Positions 1-7,773 of a stretch of 64,000 bases of DNA are shown piece by piece. This DNA is from Streptomyces sp. 11x1 (lineage in GTDB: Bacteria > Actinomycetota > Actinomycetes > Streptomycetales > Streptomycetaceae): assembly GCF_032598905.1 (NCBI RefSeq), contig NZ_CP122458.1:806001-870000 (forward strand), in the 5' to 3' direction. Numbering within the stretch: position 1 is the first letter of the stretch; every line of letters starts with the position of its first letter. The notes beneath the pieces are model-generated. The model did not search any database. It saw only the letters and a program-made list of their open reading frames with translations, and was not told where the DNA came from. The translations under genes were made by a program, and so were the position numbers.

Positions 1-1055
1 TGCCCGAGCAGAGCGCCCTGGAGGTCGCCTACCGCTATCTGCCCGCCCAGGCCGGGGTGGGCGGCGACTGGTTCGACGTACTGCCGCTGTCCGGTACCCG
101 GGTCGCCGTCGTCGTGGGCGACGTGGTCGGTCATGGTCTGCACGCGGCGGCCACGATGGGACGGCTGCGCACGGCGGTCCACAACTTCACCGCGCTGGAC
201 CTGCCGCCCGACGAGATCCTGGGGCTGCTGGACGAGATGGTCAGCCGGATCGACCAGGACGAGGCGGTGCTCGACGGCAACGCCCCGATCACCGGGGCCA
301 CCTGCCTGTACGCGATCTACGACCCGGTCTCACGGCATTGCACCGTCGCCCGCGCCGGTCATCCGCCGCTCGCGGTGGCCCGGCCCGACGGCACGGTCGA
401 CTTCCCCGACGTGCCGGCCGGCCCGCCGCTCGGTCTGGGCGGGCTGCCCTTCGAGACGGCCGAGCTGGACCTCGCCGAGGGCAGCCGCATCGTGCTGTAC
501 ACCGACGGTCTCGTCGAGGACCGGGAGCGGGACATCGACGACGGGCTCGAACTGCTGCGCGCCGCCCTGGCGGGGGCCGACGGCTCGCCTCAGGGCACCT
601 GTGAGGCCGTTCTCGACGCGCTGCCGCCGAGCCGGGCGAGCGACGACATCGCGCTGATCGTCGCCCGCACCCGGGCGCTGGACTCGGGCCGTGTCGTCGA
701 GTGGGAGGTGCCGGGCGACCCCGCCGCGGTCCGCCGGGCGCGCTCGGAGGCCACCCGGCAGCTGGCCGTCTGGGGCCTGGAGGAGCTGGAGTTCACCACC
801 GAGCTGATCCTCAGCGAGCTGGTCACCAACGCCATCCGGTACGGCGGCGGGCCGATCCGGGTCCGGCTCATCCACGACCGGCAGCTGATCTGCGAGGTCA
901 CCGACAGCAGTCACACCTCGCCCCATCTGCGGTACGCCGCCACGACCGACGAGGGCGGCCGGGGCCTGTACCTCATCGCCCAGCTCACCCAGCGCTGGGG
1001 CACGCGCTACTCCCCCACCGGCAAGACGATCTGGACCGAACAGGCGCTGCCCTGA
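1..1055 (+). CDS. SpoIIE-family PP2C phosphatase with C-terminal ATPase domain (5' truncated)
   Basis: The reading frame is already open at base 3, so the N-terminus lies outside the window. About 350 residues are visible. The first ~215 are a SpoIIE/RsbU PP2C phosphatase: GGDWFDV, GDVVGHG and DDIALI carry the metal-binding Asp/Gly residues. The last ~120 are an RsbW/SpoIIAB-like GHKL ATPase, with N-box ELVTNAIRYG and glycine box GRGLYLIAQL. Proteins of this design dephosphorylate anti-anti-sigma factors and may also act as their kinases in Streptomyces stress and sigma-factor networks; they usually carry PAS or GAF sensor domains upstream, here not visible. The protein closely resembles the gene at 58316-60706. 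The specific partner cannot be read from the sequence. Confidence 0.9.
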   Translation, partial: PEQSALEVAYRYLPAQAGVGGDWFDVLPLSGTRVAVVVGDVVGHGLHAAATMGRLRTAVHNFTALDLPPDEILGLLDEMVSRIDQDEAVLDGNAPITGATCLYAIYDPVSRHCTVARAGHPPLAVARPDGTVDFPDVPAGPPLGLGGLPFETAELDLAEGSRIVLYTDGLVEDRERDIDDGLELLRAALAGADGSPQGTCEAVLDALPPSRASDDIALIVARTRALDSGRVVEWEVPGDPAAVRRARSEATRQLAVWGLEELEFTTELILSELVTNAIRYGGGPIRVRLIHDRQLICEVTDSSHTSPHLRYAATTDEGGRGLYLIAQLTQRWGTRYSPTGKTIWTEQALP

Positions 1056-1117
1056 CGGCCGTCGGACAGCCGCGTCCGGAAGGACCCGGCACCCAACGCA
1101 CAAGGAGAGACCGGAGC

Positions 1118-2005
1118 ATGCGCATAGGACTGCTCGGAACCGGACCGTGGGCCGAGATGGCCTACGCCCCCGCGCTGAGCGCCCACCAGGAGCTGGAGTT
1201 CGCGGGGGTGTGGGGCAGGCGCCCGGAGGCGGCCAAGGAACTGGCCGACCGGCACGGCGGGCTGCCGGTGTACGAGGACGTCGACGCCCTGTTCGCGGAC
1301 GTGGACGCGGTCGCCGTGGCCCTGCCGCCCTCCGTGCAGGCACCGCTCGCGGTGCGCGCTGCGCGGGCGGGCTGTCATCTGCTGCTCGACAAGCCGCTGT
1401 CGATCGACGTCGAGCAGGGGCGGGCCGTCGTCGCGGCGGTCGAGGAGAGCGGGGTCGCCTCGGTCGTCTTCTTCACCGCCCGGTTCCAGACCGCGATCGA
1501 CGCGTGGATCACCGAACAGGCCGCCCGGGAGGGCTGGTTCACGGGTCGCGCGGAGTGGTTCGGGTCGCTGTTCGACGGGGAGAGCGACAGTCCGTTCGCC
1601 AACTCGCCGTGGCGGCGGGAGAAAGGCGGACTGTGGGACGTGGGCCCGCACGCCCTGTCCGTGCTGCTGCCGGTCCTCGGGGACGTGGTGAACGTGGCCG
1701 CCGCCGTGCGGGGGCCCCGGGACACGGTCCATCTGGTGCTCCTGCACACCGGCGGGGCGTCCAGCACGCTCACCCTCAGCCTCACCGCCCCGCCCGCGGC
1801 CGCCGGTGCCACGGTCGAGCTGCGCGGCCGGGCCGGGACGGCCGTACTGCCCACGACCGACGAAGAGGTCGTACCGGCTCTGGTGCGGGCGGGGGACGCG
1901 CTGCTGGCGGCGGTCCGTAGTGGTCGTCCGCATCCGTGCGACGCCGCGTTCGCGCTGCGCGTGACGGAGCTACTGGCTGCCGCGGAAGGGCAGTTGACCG
2001 GCTGA
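1118..2005 (+). CDS. Gfo/Idh/MocA-family NAD(P)-dependent oxidoreductase
   Basis: Predicted 295 aa. Residues 1-120 form a Rossmann fold starting MRIGLLGTGPWAE, with the dinucleotide-binding glycine pattern. The DKPLS motif near residue 92 corresponds to the family's EKP loop, whose lysine contacts cofactor and substrate. The remaining part is the alpha/beta C-terminal substrate domain. Members oxidise or reduce sugars, inositols and related polyols; the substrate here is not evident. I chose ATG 1118 because AGGAGAG lies 9-15 bases upstream and the protein then begins directly with the Rossmann strand. It follows the phosphatase by 62 bases and may be cotranscribed, but no functional link is obvious. 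Confidence 0.88.
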   Translation: MRIGLLGTGPWAEMAYAPALSAHQELEFAGVWGRRPEAAKELADRHGGLPVYEDVDALFADVDAVAVALPPSVQAPLAVRAARAGCHLLLDKPLSIDVEQGRAVVAAVEESGVASVVFFTARFQTAIDAWITEQAAREGWFTGRAEWFGSLFDGESDSPFANSPWRREKGGLWDVGPHALSVLLPVLGDVVNVAAAVRGPRDTVHLVLLHTGGASSTLTLSLTAPPAAAGATVELRGRAGTAVLPTTDEEVVPALVRAGDALLAAVRSGRPHPCDAAFALRVTELLAAAEGQLTG

Positions 2006-2111
2006 CGAGCCCGACTCGGGGCCCCGCGTTCGAGTTTGCGTTCGACGTGTACCGGACATCGTCCGGTGGCGGGCACGCCTTCGCCTCGCGCGTTTCGGTG
2101 AGGAGGCGCCC

Positions 2112-2905
2112 GTGAGTGTGACGGACGGGGACGGCGCCGAGCCCCCGCGGCGCGGGGCGGCGGCCCGGAAGAAGGACCAGGACGCGCGGACGGTCATGCG
2201 GCTGCGCCTGGGGGTCGGGGTCATCGGTGTCCTGCTCCCCCTGGCGCTGCCGGCCGGCAACTGGATCGCGGCGCGGATCGACGGGCGGACCGGTGAGGAC
2301 TCCTGGCCCGGTTCCATGAGCGGGGCGTACTACACGAGCACCCGTGACGTCTTCGTCGGCGCCCTGTGCGCGCTCGGGATCTTCCTGATCGTCTACCGGT
2401 TCGACCGTTCAACGACATCCTGGGCACCGTCGCCGGCGCCTGTGCCCTGGGCGTCGCCCTCTTTCCCACCGCGCCGGGGTCCGGGGGCGACACGGGACAG
2501 CGGACGGTCTCGGTGTTCCACCAGGTCTTCGCGGTCGCCCTGTTGACGGCGATGGCGGCCTTCTGCATCTCCATGTACCGGGCGCGCGGCTTCAAGGACC
2601 GGCCGTACGCGCGGCGTCCCTATCTGGTGGCCGGTGTACTGATCCTCGTCTTCATGGCGCTGGCCGCCGTGGCGGCGGCCACCGAGGTGGGCGACGACTG
2701 GACGGTCACACCTCTGTACCTGTGCGAGTGGCTGTCGGTGTGGTCCTTCGGCTTCGCGTGGACGGGGGCGGCGCTGTCCCTCGCCGCGGACATCGACCGG
2801 CTGTCGCGGACCCGGGCGGTGGTCGACGCGGTGGCCGGGTGGCTCCGCTCCCTCGGTGGCCTCGGCTCCTCGGTCGGCGGCGGGCTCAGACCCGGGAGCC
2901 GGTGA
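2112..2905 (+). pseudogene. Six-TM membrane protein (DUF998-like), frameshifted near 2405
   Basis: GTG 2112 has an AGGAGG Shine-Dalgarno site and opens a frame encoding two membrane segments (about residues 32-53 and 77-95) up to IFLIVYRFDR. The homologous continuation FNDILGTVAGACALG lies in the next frame and runs through four more hydrophobic segments to the stop at 2905. Loss of one base at about 2405-2409 explains the break; restoring one base gives a continuous ~264-aa protein with six TM helices, resembling DUF998-type proteins. It is either a recent inactivation or a sequencing error. The conserved downstream frame argues that decay, if real, is very young. The 3' end overlaps the convergent hydrolase gene by 20 bases. 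Confidence 0.72.
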
Positions 2906-3668
2906 GGAAGCGGTCCAGGGTGGCGGTCAGCTCCGCCGGCTTCTCCACGGGCAGTTCGTGGCCGGCGTCCAGGATCCGCACCTCGGCGTCCTGGCAGGCC
3001 TTGGCCATGCGGAGCATCTGGGCGACGGGCAGTTGGATGTCGTGGTAGCCGTGGACGAGGAGGACGGGGGTGCTGATCTCGCCGAGGCGGTCGAGGACGT
3101 CGAAGGCGCGCATGGCGCCGTACAGGGTCCGCACGACCTCGCGCGGAGTGGCGGCGGAGGCGCGGATGTACTCCCGGATCTCCTCGCGGGGGTAGCCGGG
3201 CGCGAAGGCGCGCTGGATGTTGGCGGCGACGAACAGCTTGAACGGGACGCGGGTGGAGACCGCCATCAGCAGGCCGCGGCCACGGCTGTAGGTCATGCGG
3301 GCGATGGAGTTGACCAGCACCAGGCGCTCCACCCGCTCCGGGTGGGCGAGGGTGATGGTCTGGGAGATCATGCCGCCCATGGAGTGGCCGATCAGGACGA
3401 AGCGCTCGACCTCCAGGTGATCGAGGAGGGCGAGCACGTCTCTGGCCAGCTCCTCGATCGTGCGCACCCCGGCGCCGCCGCTCTCGCCGTGCCCGCGCAG
3501 GTCGAGGCGGATCACGCGCCGCTTCGCGGCGAAGTGCGCGACCTGGTGGTCCCAGCGGTGCCGGTCCGCGGTCCAGCCGTGGACGAACACCAGGGGCACG
3601 CCGTCGCCTTCGCGGGGGCCCTCGTCGTCGTACGTCAGCACGGCGCCGTCGACTTCGAGCTGCGGCAT
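2886..3668 (-). CDS. Alpha/beta-fold hydrolase
   Basis: Predicted 260 aa. The classic fold is visible: oxyanion-hole segment VHGWTADRHRW (residues 29-39), nucleophile elbow GHSMGG with Ser96, an acid near HGYHDIQ (about residue 210), and the catalytic His in DAGHELPVEKP (about 238). Family members are esterases, epoxide hydrolases, haloperoxidase-like or C-C hydrolases, and the sequence does not discriminate. No signal peptide is seen, so it is cytoplasmic. ATG 3668 follows an AGGAGGCCC-type Shine-Dalgarno sequence. The promoter region contains an inverted repeat at 3710-3734 and a run of CGGTC repeats. It is convergent with the frameshifted membrane protein gene. Confidence 0.9.
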   Translation of the reverse strand: MPQLEVDGAVLTYDDEGPREGDGVPLVFVHGWTADRHRWDHQVAHFAAKRRVIRLDLRGHGESGGAGVRTIEELARDVLALLDHLEVERFVLIGHSMGGMISQTITLAHPERVERLVLVNSIARMTYSRGRGLLMAVSTRVPFKLFVAANIQRAFAPGYPREEIREYIRASAATPREVVRTLYGAMRAFDVLDRLGEISTPVLLVHGYHDIQLPVAQMLRMAKACQDAEVRILDAGHELPVEKPAELTATLDRFLTGSRV

Positions 3669-3709
3669 GGGGGCCTCCTGCGATGCGGTCCGGTCCGGTC
3701 CGGTCGATC

Positions 3710-3734
3710 CGGTTACTGGCCGGTACGGTAACCG
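3710..3734. promoter_or_regulatory. Inverted repeat, possible operator of the hydrolase gene
   Basis: CGGTTAC (3710-3716) and GTAACCG (3728-3734) are perfect 7-base complements separated by 11 bases. The repeat lies 42 bases upstream of the ATG at 3668, a sensible position for a promoter operator. No regulator gene adjoins it, so binding is inferred only. Confidence 0.4.
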
Positions 3735-3860
3735 TTGGCCCGGCCCGCGTAAATCCTGAGCGCCTGCCGACCACCTCAAGGCGTGCCCGGCAGCGTCCGC
3801 CGCGCGTTCTCCCGCACTGACCACACACTGACCACGGGAAACAGGTGACAGACTGGCGCC

Positions 3861-4844
3861 ATGGAAGAACGCGCATTCGGTAGGTCGGGTCAGCACGCGT
3901 CCGTGGTCGGTCTCGGCACGTGGCAGCTGGGCGCCGACTGGGGAGACGTCGACGACAAGGAAGCCCTCGCGGTGCTGGAGGCCGCGGCCGAGTCGGGGGT
4001 GACCTTCTTCGACACGGCCGACGTCTACGGTGACGGACGCAGCGAGCAGACCATCGCCACGTTCCTGCGGAGCAGGCCCGACCTGCATGTCTTCGTCGCG
4101 ACGAAGATGGGCCGCCGTGTGGAGCAGATCCCCGAGAACTACGTCCTCGACAACTTCCGGGCCTGGAACGACCGCTCCCGCCGCAACCTCGGCGTGGACC
4201 GCCTCGACCTGGTCCAGCTGCACTGCCCGCCCACGCCGGTCTACTCCTCCGACGAGGTGTTCGACGCGCTCGACACCCTGGTCGCGGAGGAACGCATCGC
4301 CGCGTACGGGGTCAGCGTGGAGACCTGCGCGGAGGCGCTGACGGCCATCGCCCGGCCCGGCGTGGCGAGCGTGCAGATCATCCTCAACCCGTTCCGGATG
4401 AAGCCGCTCCTCGACGTCCTCCCGGCGGCCGAGGAGGCGGGGGTCGCGATCATCGCGCGCGTTCCGCTGGCCTCGGGGCTGCTGTCCGGCAAGTACACCA
4501 AGGACACGGTCTTCGCGGAGAACGACCACCGCACCTACAACCGGCACGGCGAGTCCTTCGACCAGGGCGAGACCTTCTCCGGCGTGGACTACGGCACGGG
4601 CGTGGAGGCGGCCGTCGAGTTCGCCGCGCTCGCTCCCGAGGGCTTCACCCCGGCCCAGCTGGCGCTGCGCTGGATCATCCAGCTGCCGGGCGTCACGACG
4701 GTCATCCCGGGCGCCCGCACGCCCGAGCAGGCCCGCGCCAACGCGTCGGCCGCCGCACTGCCTGAGCTGTCCGGCGAGACGCTCACGGCGATCCGGGAAC
4801 TGTACGACCGCCGGATCAAGGAGCAGGTGGAAAGCCGCTGGTAG
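3861..4844 (+). CDS. Aldo/keto reductase
   Basis: Predicted 327 aa TIM-barrel NADPH oxidoreductase. The catalytic tetrad is visible: Asp51 and Tyr56 in DTADVYGDG, Lys near 82 in VATKMG, and His near 119 in LVQLHCPP. The C-terminal cofactor loop reads VIPGARTPEQARAN, typical of the YajO/Tas-like AKR subgroup acting on small aldehydes and ketones. ATG 3861 has no clear Shine-Dalgarno sequence; a leaderless or short-leader transcript is plausible. The gene is divergent from the hydrolase (192-base gap) and is followed by a strong hairpin at 4855-4889. Confidence 0.92.
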   Translation: MEERAFGRSGQHASVVGLGTWQLGADWGDVDDKEALAVLEAAAESGVTFFDTADVYGDGRSEQTIATFLRSRPDLHVFVATKMGRRVEQIPENYVLDNFRAWNDRSRRNLGVDRLDLVQLHCPPTPVYSSDEVFDALDTLVAEERIAAYGVSVETCAEALTAIARPGVASVQIILNPFRMKPLLDVLPAAEEAGVAIIARVPLASGLLSGKYTKDTVFAENDHRTYNRHGESFDQGETFSGVDYGTGVEAAVEFAALAPEGFTPAQLALRWIIQLPGVTTVIPGARTPEQARANASAAALPELSGETLTAIRELYDRRIKEQVESRW

Positions 4845-4854
4845 GACGGCGTGC

Positions 4855-4889
4855 GGGGGTTGTCCGGCGCGGCACGCCGGACGACCCCC
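4855..4889. terminator. Bidirectional hairpin terminator between convergent genes
   Basis: Near-perfect 15-base arms (GGGGGTTGTCCGGCG and CGCCGGACGACCCCC) with a 5-base loop lie between the aldo/keto reductase and the convergent gene ending at 4899. It lacks a T-run, as is usual for Streptomyces terminators. Confidence 0.7.
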
Positions 4890-4898
4890 GCGGGCACG

Positions 4899-5348
4899 TC
4901 AGATACGGCCGCCGGTGAGCCGGGTGATCGGGCCGTGGACGTGGCGGCCGGAGCGGCGGCCCGCCGCGTAGGAGGCGGCGGTCAGGACGGTGAGGCCCGC
5001 GCCCACGCCGGCGGCGACGAGCTTGCGGTGGGCGATCACCGTCGTGGCGGTCTTCGCGGTGGCGGCCACCTGGCCGGAGGCCTGCACCACCGCCTGGCGC
5101 CCCGCCTCGACCCCCTTCACGGCGCTGTGCACGGCACCGTTCGTGCTGTCGGCTGCGCGCTTGGCCGCGTCGGCCGCGCGTCCCGCCCCGGCCTTGGTGG
5201 ACGACGTCGCGTCGTCCACCTTGATCGCGGCCGCCTTCGCGGACGCGGTGGCGGGTGCGGTCGCCTTGCCGGTGGTGCGACGGGCCTTGGCCGCGGCCGT
5301 CTCGGCGGACGCGGAGTTCTCGTTCGGGTCTTTGTTCGGTCGAGTCAT
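4899..5348 (-). CDS. Alanine-rich protein with C-terminal membrane segment, unknown function
   Basis: Predicted 149 aa from ATG 5348; a GTG at 5384 would add 12 residues. Residues ~15-100 are low-complexity and rich in Ala, Thr, Lys and Gln (AETAAAKARRTTGKATAP and similar), suggesting an extended or histone-H1-like/helical segment. Residues ~112-130 (LVAAGVGAGLTVLTAASYA) form one hydrophobic helix followed by the basic AAGRRSGR. The likely topology is a tail-anchored or single-pass membrane protein with a basic, disordered cytoplasmic part. I do not recognise a family. It is divergent from the ferredoxin reductase gene and convergent with the aldo/keto reductase. Confidence 0.65.
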   Translation of the reverse strand: MTRPNKDPNENSASAETAAAKARRTTGKATAPATASAKAAAIKVDDATSSTKAGAGRAADAAKRAADSTNGAVHSAVKGVEAGRQAVVQASGQVAATAKTATTVIAHRKLVAAGVGAGLTVLTAASYAAGRRSGRHVHGPITRLTGGRI

Positions 5349-5552
5349 GGAAACCGCGTTGCCGTTCACCGCCGCGGCAAACACGTCATGTCAGGCAGAG
5401 AGGCCGGGGAGCGGCCACAGAGGGGCCACAGAAGGGCCGCGAAGGTCTCCACCGGCCCTTTGCCGGCCCTTTGCCGGGGCCTTCCCCGCCGTCCGGCCAT
5501 TCCCCCGCATGGCATAAGATCGCTTTATGAGGTCATAGACCCGACCCGCGTA

Positions 5553-5571
5553 CCTGGTTAGGGTCACCTTA
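5553..5571. promoter_or_regulatory. Putative iron box (DmdR/IdeR-type operator) upstream of ferredoxin reductase
   Basis: The 19-mer CCTGGTTAGGGTCACCTTA agrees at about 14 of 19 positions with the actinobacterial iron-box consensus TTAGGTTAGGCTCACCTAA, as I remember it. It ends 51 bases before the ATG at 5623, in the promoter region. DtxR-family regulators bind such sites with Fe(II) and repress. An additional CATAA-N7-TTATG inverted repeat lies at 5513-5529. Confidence 0.6.
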
Positions 5572-5622
5572 GTTTAGGGTTCCCGACGAGACGCTTTTCT
5601 TCCGCTCGAAGGGAACCTGAAC

Positions 5623-6987
5623 ATGCCCCGCCCTCTGCGGGTAGCCATTGTCGGAGCCGGACCCGCCGGGATCTACGCCGCCGACGCGCTGCTGAAGTCC
5701 GACGTCGCCACCGAGCCCGGTGTGTCCATCGACCTCTACGAGCGGATGCCCGCCCCGTTCGGACTGATCCGTTACGGCGTGGCCCCCGACCACCCCCGCA
5801 TCAAGGGCATCATCACCGCCCTGCACCAGGTGCTCGACAAGCCGCAGATCCGTCTCTTCGGCAACGTCGACTACCCGTCGGACATCAACCTGGACGATCT
5901 GCGCGCGTTCTACGACGCCGTGATCTTCTCCACGGGCGCGACGGCCGACCGGGCGCTGGACATCCCCGGTATCGGCCTCGACGGCTCCTACGGCGCGGCC
6001 GACTTCGTCTCCTGGTACGACGGCCACCCCGACGTCCCGCGCACCTGGCCCCTGGAGGCCGAGAAGGTCGCCGTCCTCGGTGTCGGCAACGTGGCGCTCG
6101 ACGTGGCCCGGGTCCTCGCCAAGACGGCGGACGAGCTGCTCCCGACCGAGATCCCCACGAACGTCTACGAGGGTCTCAAGGCCAACAAGGCCCTGGAGAT
6201 CCACGTCTTCGGCCGCCGCGGCCCGGCGCAGGCGAAGTTCTCCCCGATGGAGCTGCGGGAGCTGGACCACTCCCCCACCATCGAGGTCATCGTCGACCCC
6301 GAGGACATCGACTACGACGAGGGCTCCATCGCGACCCGGCGCGGCAACAAGCAGGCCGACATGGTCGCCAAGACCCTGGAGAACTGGGCGATCCGCGACA
6401 CCGGCGACCGCCCGCACAAGCTGTACCTGCACTTCTTCGAGTCGCCCACCGAGATCCTCGGCGAGGACGGCAAGGTCGTCGGCCTGCGCACCGAGCGCAC
6501 CGCCCTGGACGGCACCGGCAACGTCAAGGGCACCGGCGAGTTCAAGGACTGGGACGTCACCGGCGTCTACCGCGCGGTCGGCTACCTCTCGGACAAGCTG
6601 CCCAAGCTGCCCTGGGACGTCGACTCGGGCACCGTCCCCGACGAGGGCGGCCGGGTCATCGAGGAGACCGGCGCGCACCTGCAGTCGACGTACGTCACCG
6701 GCTGGATCCGACGCGGTCCGGTGGGCCTCATCGGGCACACCAAGGGCGACGCCAACGAGACCGTCGCCAACCTCCTGGACGACTTCGCGAACGGCCGGCT
6801 GCACGAGCCGTCGGCGCCCGCGCCGGAGGCCGTCGACGCGTTCCTCGCGGAGCGGAACGTGCGCTTCACCACGTGGGAGGGCTGGTACAAGCTCGACGCG
6901 GCGGAGAAGGCGCTCGGTGAGCCGCAGGGCCGTGAGCGAGTGAAGATCGTCGAGCGGGAGGACATGCTGCGCGCGAGTGGCGCGTAG
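5623..6987 (+). CDS. FAD-dependent ferredoxin-NADP+ reductase (FprA/adrenodoxin-reductase type)
   Basis: Predicted 454 aa, the usual length for mycobacterial FprA and adrenodoxin reductase. An FAD-binding Rossmann motif VAIVGAGPAGIYAADALL starts at residue 7, and the NADP-binding motif VLGVGNVALDVARVL lies near residue 150. The C-terminal GWIRRGPVGLIGHTKGDANE is diagnostic of this family and contacts FAD. The enzyme transfers electrons from NADPH to ferredoxins that serve cytochromes P450 and other redox partners, in the cytoplasm. ATG 5623 is preceded by GAAGGGAA. An iron-box-like operator at 5553-5571 suggests iron-dependent expression. A hairpin (7006-7080) ends the unit. Confidence 0.93.
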   Translation: MPRPLRVAIVGAGPAGIYAADALLKSDVATEPGVSIDLYERMPAPFGLIRYGVAPDHPRIKGIITALHQVLDKPQIRLFGNVDYPSDINLDDLRAFYDAVIFSTGATADRALDIPGIGLDGSYGAADFVSWYDGHPDVPRTWPLEAEKVAVLGVGNVALDVARVLAKTADELLPTEIPTNVYEGLKANKALEIHVFGRRGPAQAKFSPMELRELDHSPTIEVIVDPEDIDYDEGSIATRRGNKQADMVAKTLENWAIRDTGDRPHKLYLHFFESPTEILGEDGKVVGLRTERTALDGTGNVKGTGEFKDWDVTGVYRAVGYLSDKLPKLPWDVDSGTVPDEGGRVIEETGAHLQSTYVTGWIRRGPVGLIGHTKGDANETVANLLDDFANGRLHEPSAPAPEAVDAFLAERNVRFTTWEGWYKLDAAEKALGEPQGRERVKIVEREDMLRASGA

Positions 6988-7005
6988 TGCTCCGCCGACG
7001 GGCTG

Positions 7006-7080
7006 GGGGAACTGCGGGCCGTGATCGAGCTGCGGGTCGTTCGTGGCTGGTCGCGCAGTTCCCCGCGCCCCTTTCAGGGG
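7006..7080. repeat. Dispersed GCGCAGTTCCCC repeat forming terminator-like hairpins
   Basis: GGGGAACTGCG (7006-7016) pairs perfectly with CGCAGTTCCCC (7054-7064). It is followed by a small CCCCT-TTC-AGGGG hairpin (7068-7080). The 20-mer GCGCAGTTCCCCGCGCCCCT at 7053-7072 recurs exactly at 30558-30577 and, inverted, at 42761-42780. The position, just after the ferredoxin reductase gene, suits a terminator role. Confidence 0.7.
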
Positions 7081-7131
7081 CCTGCGGCCCCATCGACGGG
7101 TGCGCGGGCCCCTGAGGCATAAGCTCGGACA

Positions 7132-7752
7132 ATGGCCAAGTACTACGACGTCCACCCCGACAATCCTCAGCCGCGTGCCATCGGGCAGGTGGCCGACAGC
7201 ATTCGTCAGGGTGGGCTGATCGCGTATCCGACGGACTCCTGCTTCGCGCTGGGGTGCCAACTGGGCAGTCGTGACGGCATCGAGCGGATCCGTACGATCC
7301 GGCAGCTCGACGACCGTCACCACTTCACCCTGGTGTGCGAGAACTTCGCGCAGCTGGGCCAGTTCGTGCACGTCGACAACGACGTGTTCCGTGCCGTGAA
7401 GGCGTCGACGCCCGGCAGTTACACCTTCATCCTCCCCGCCACGAGGGAGGTGCCCCGCAAGCTTCTGCACCCCAAGAAGAAGACCGTCGGGGTGCGCATC
7501 CCCGACCACCGGGTTGCCCAGGCTCTGCTCGCGGAGCTCGGCGAGCCGCTCGTCTCCAGCACGCTGCTGCTGCCCGACGAGGAGGAGCCGCTGACGCAGG
7601 GCTGGGAGATCAAGGAGCGCCTGGACTACCTGGTCGACGCGGTGGTGGACTCCGGCGACTGCGGCACGGAACCGACGACCGTCATCGACTTCTCCAGCGG
7701 CGAGGCCGAGATCATCCGCAAGGGCGCGGGCGACACCTCACGGTTCGAGTGA
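7132..7752 (+). CDS. YciO/Sua5-family protein (L-threonylcarbamoyladenylate synthase-like)
   Basis: Predicted 206 aa, one YrdC/Sua5 domain without the extra Sua5 C-terminal domain. Visible landmarks are GGLIAYPTDSCFALGC (residues 27-42, the KxT-like/nucleotide-pocket segment), RTIRQLDDRHHFTLVC, PGSYTFILPAT and KKKTVGVRIPDH. These fit YciO rather than the canonical TsaC. TsaC/Sua5 enzymes make threonylcarbamoyl-AMP from Thr, bicarbonate and ATP for tRNA t6A; YciO paralogues have weak activity and their role is less clear. CATAAG at 7118-7123, 8 bases before the ATG, suggests a leaderless transcript. Confidence 0.85.
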   Translation: MAKYYDVHPDNPQPRAIGQVADSIRQGGLIAYPTDSCFALGCQLGSRDGIERIRTIRQLDDRHHFTLVCENFAQLGQFVHVDNDVFRAVKASTPGSYTFILPATREVPRKLLHPKKKTVGVRIPDHRVAQALLAELGEPLVSSTLLLPDEEEPLTQGWEIKERLDYLVDAVVDSGDCGTEPTTVIDFSSGEAEIIRKGAGDTSRFE

Positions 7753-7773
7753 GGTCCGGGCCCCAGTCGGGGC

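Noticed and set aside
2366..2905. Independent gene starting at GTG 2366
   Set aside because: It has no ribosome-binding site and its first ~12 residues overlap the upstream frame; the sequence continues the same membrane protein after a base loss.
5569..7509. 646-codon minus-strand frame opposite the ferredoxin reductase
   Set aside because: Antisense to a clearly recognised flavoprotein; no motif in its own translation.
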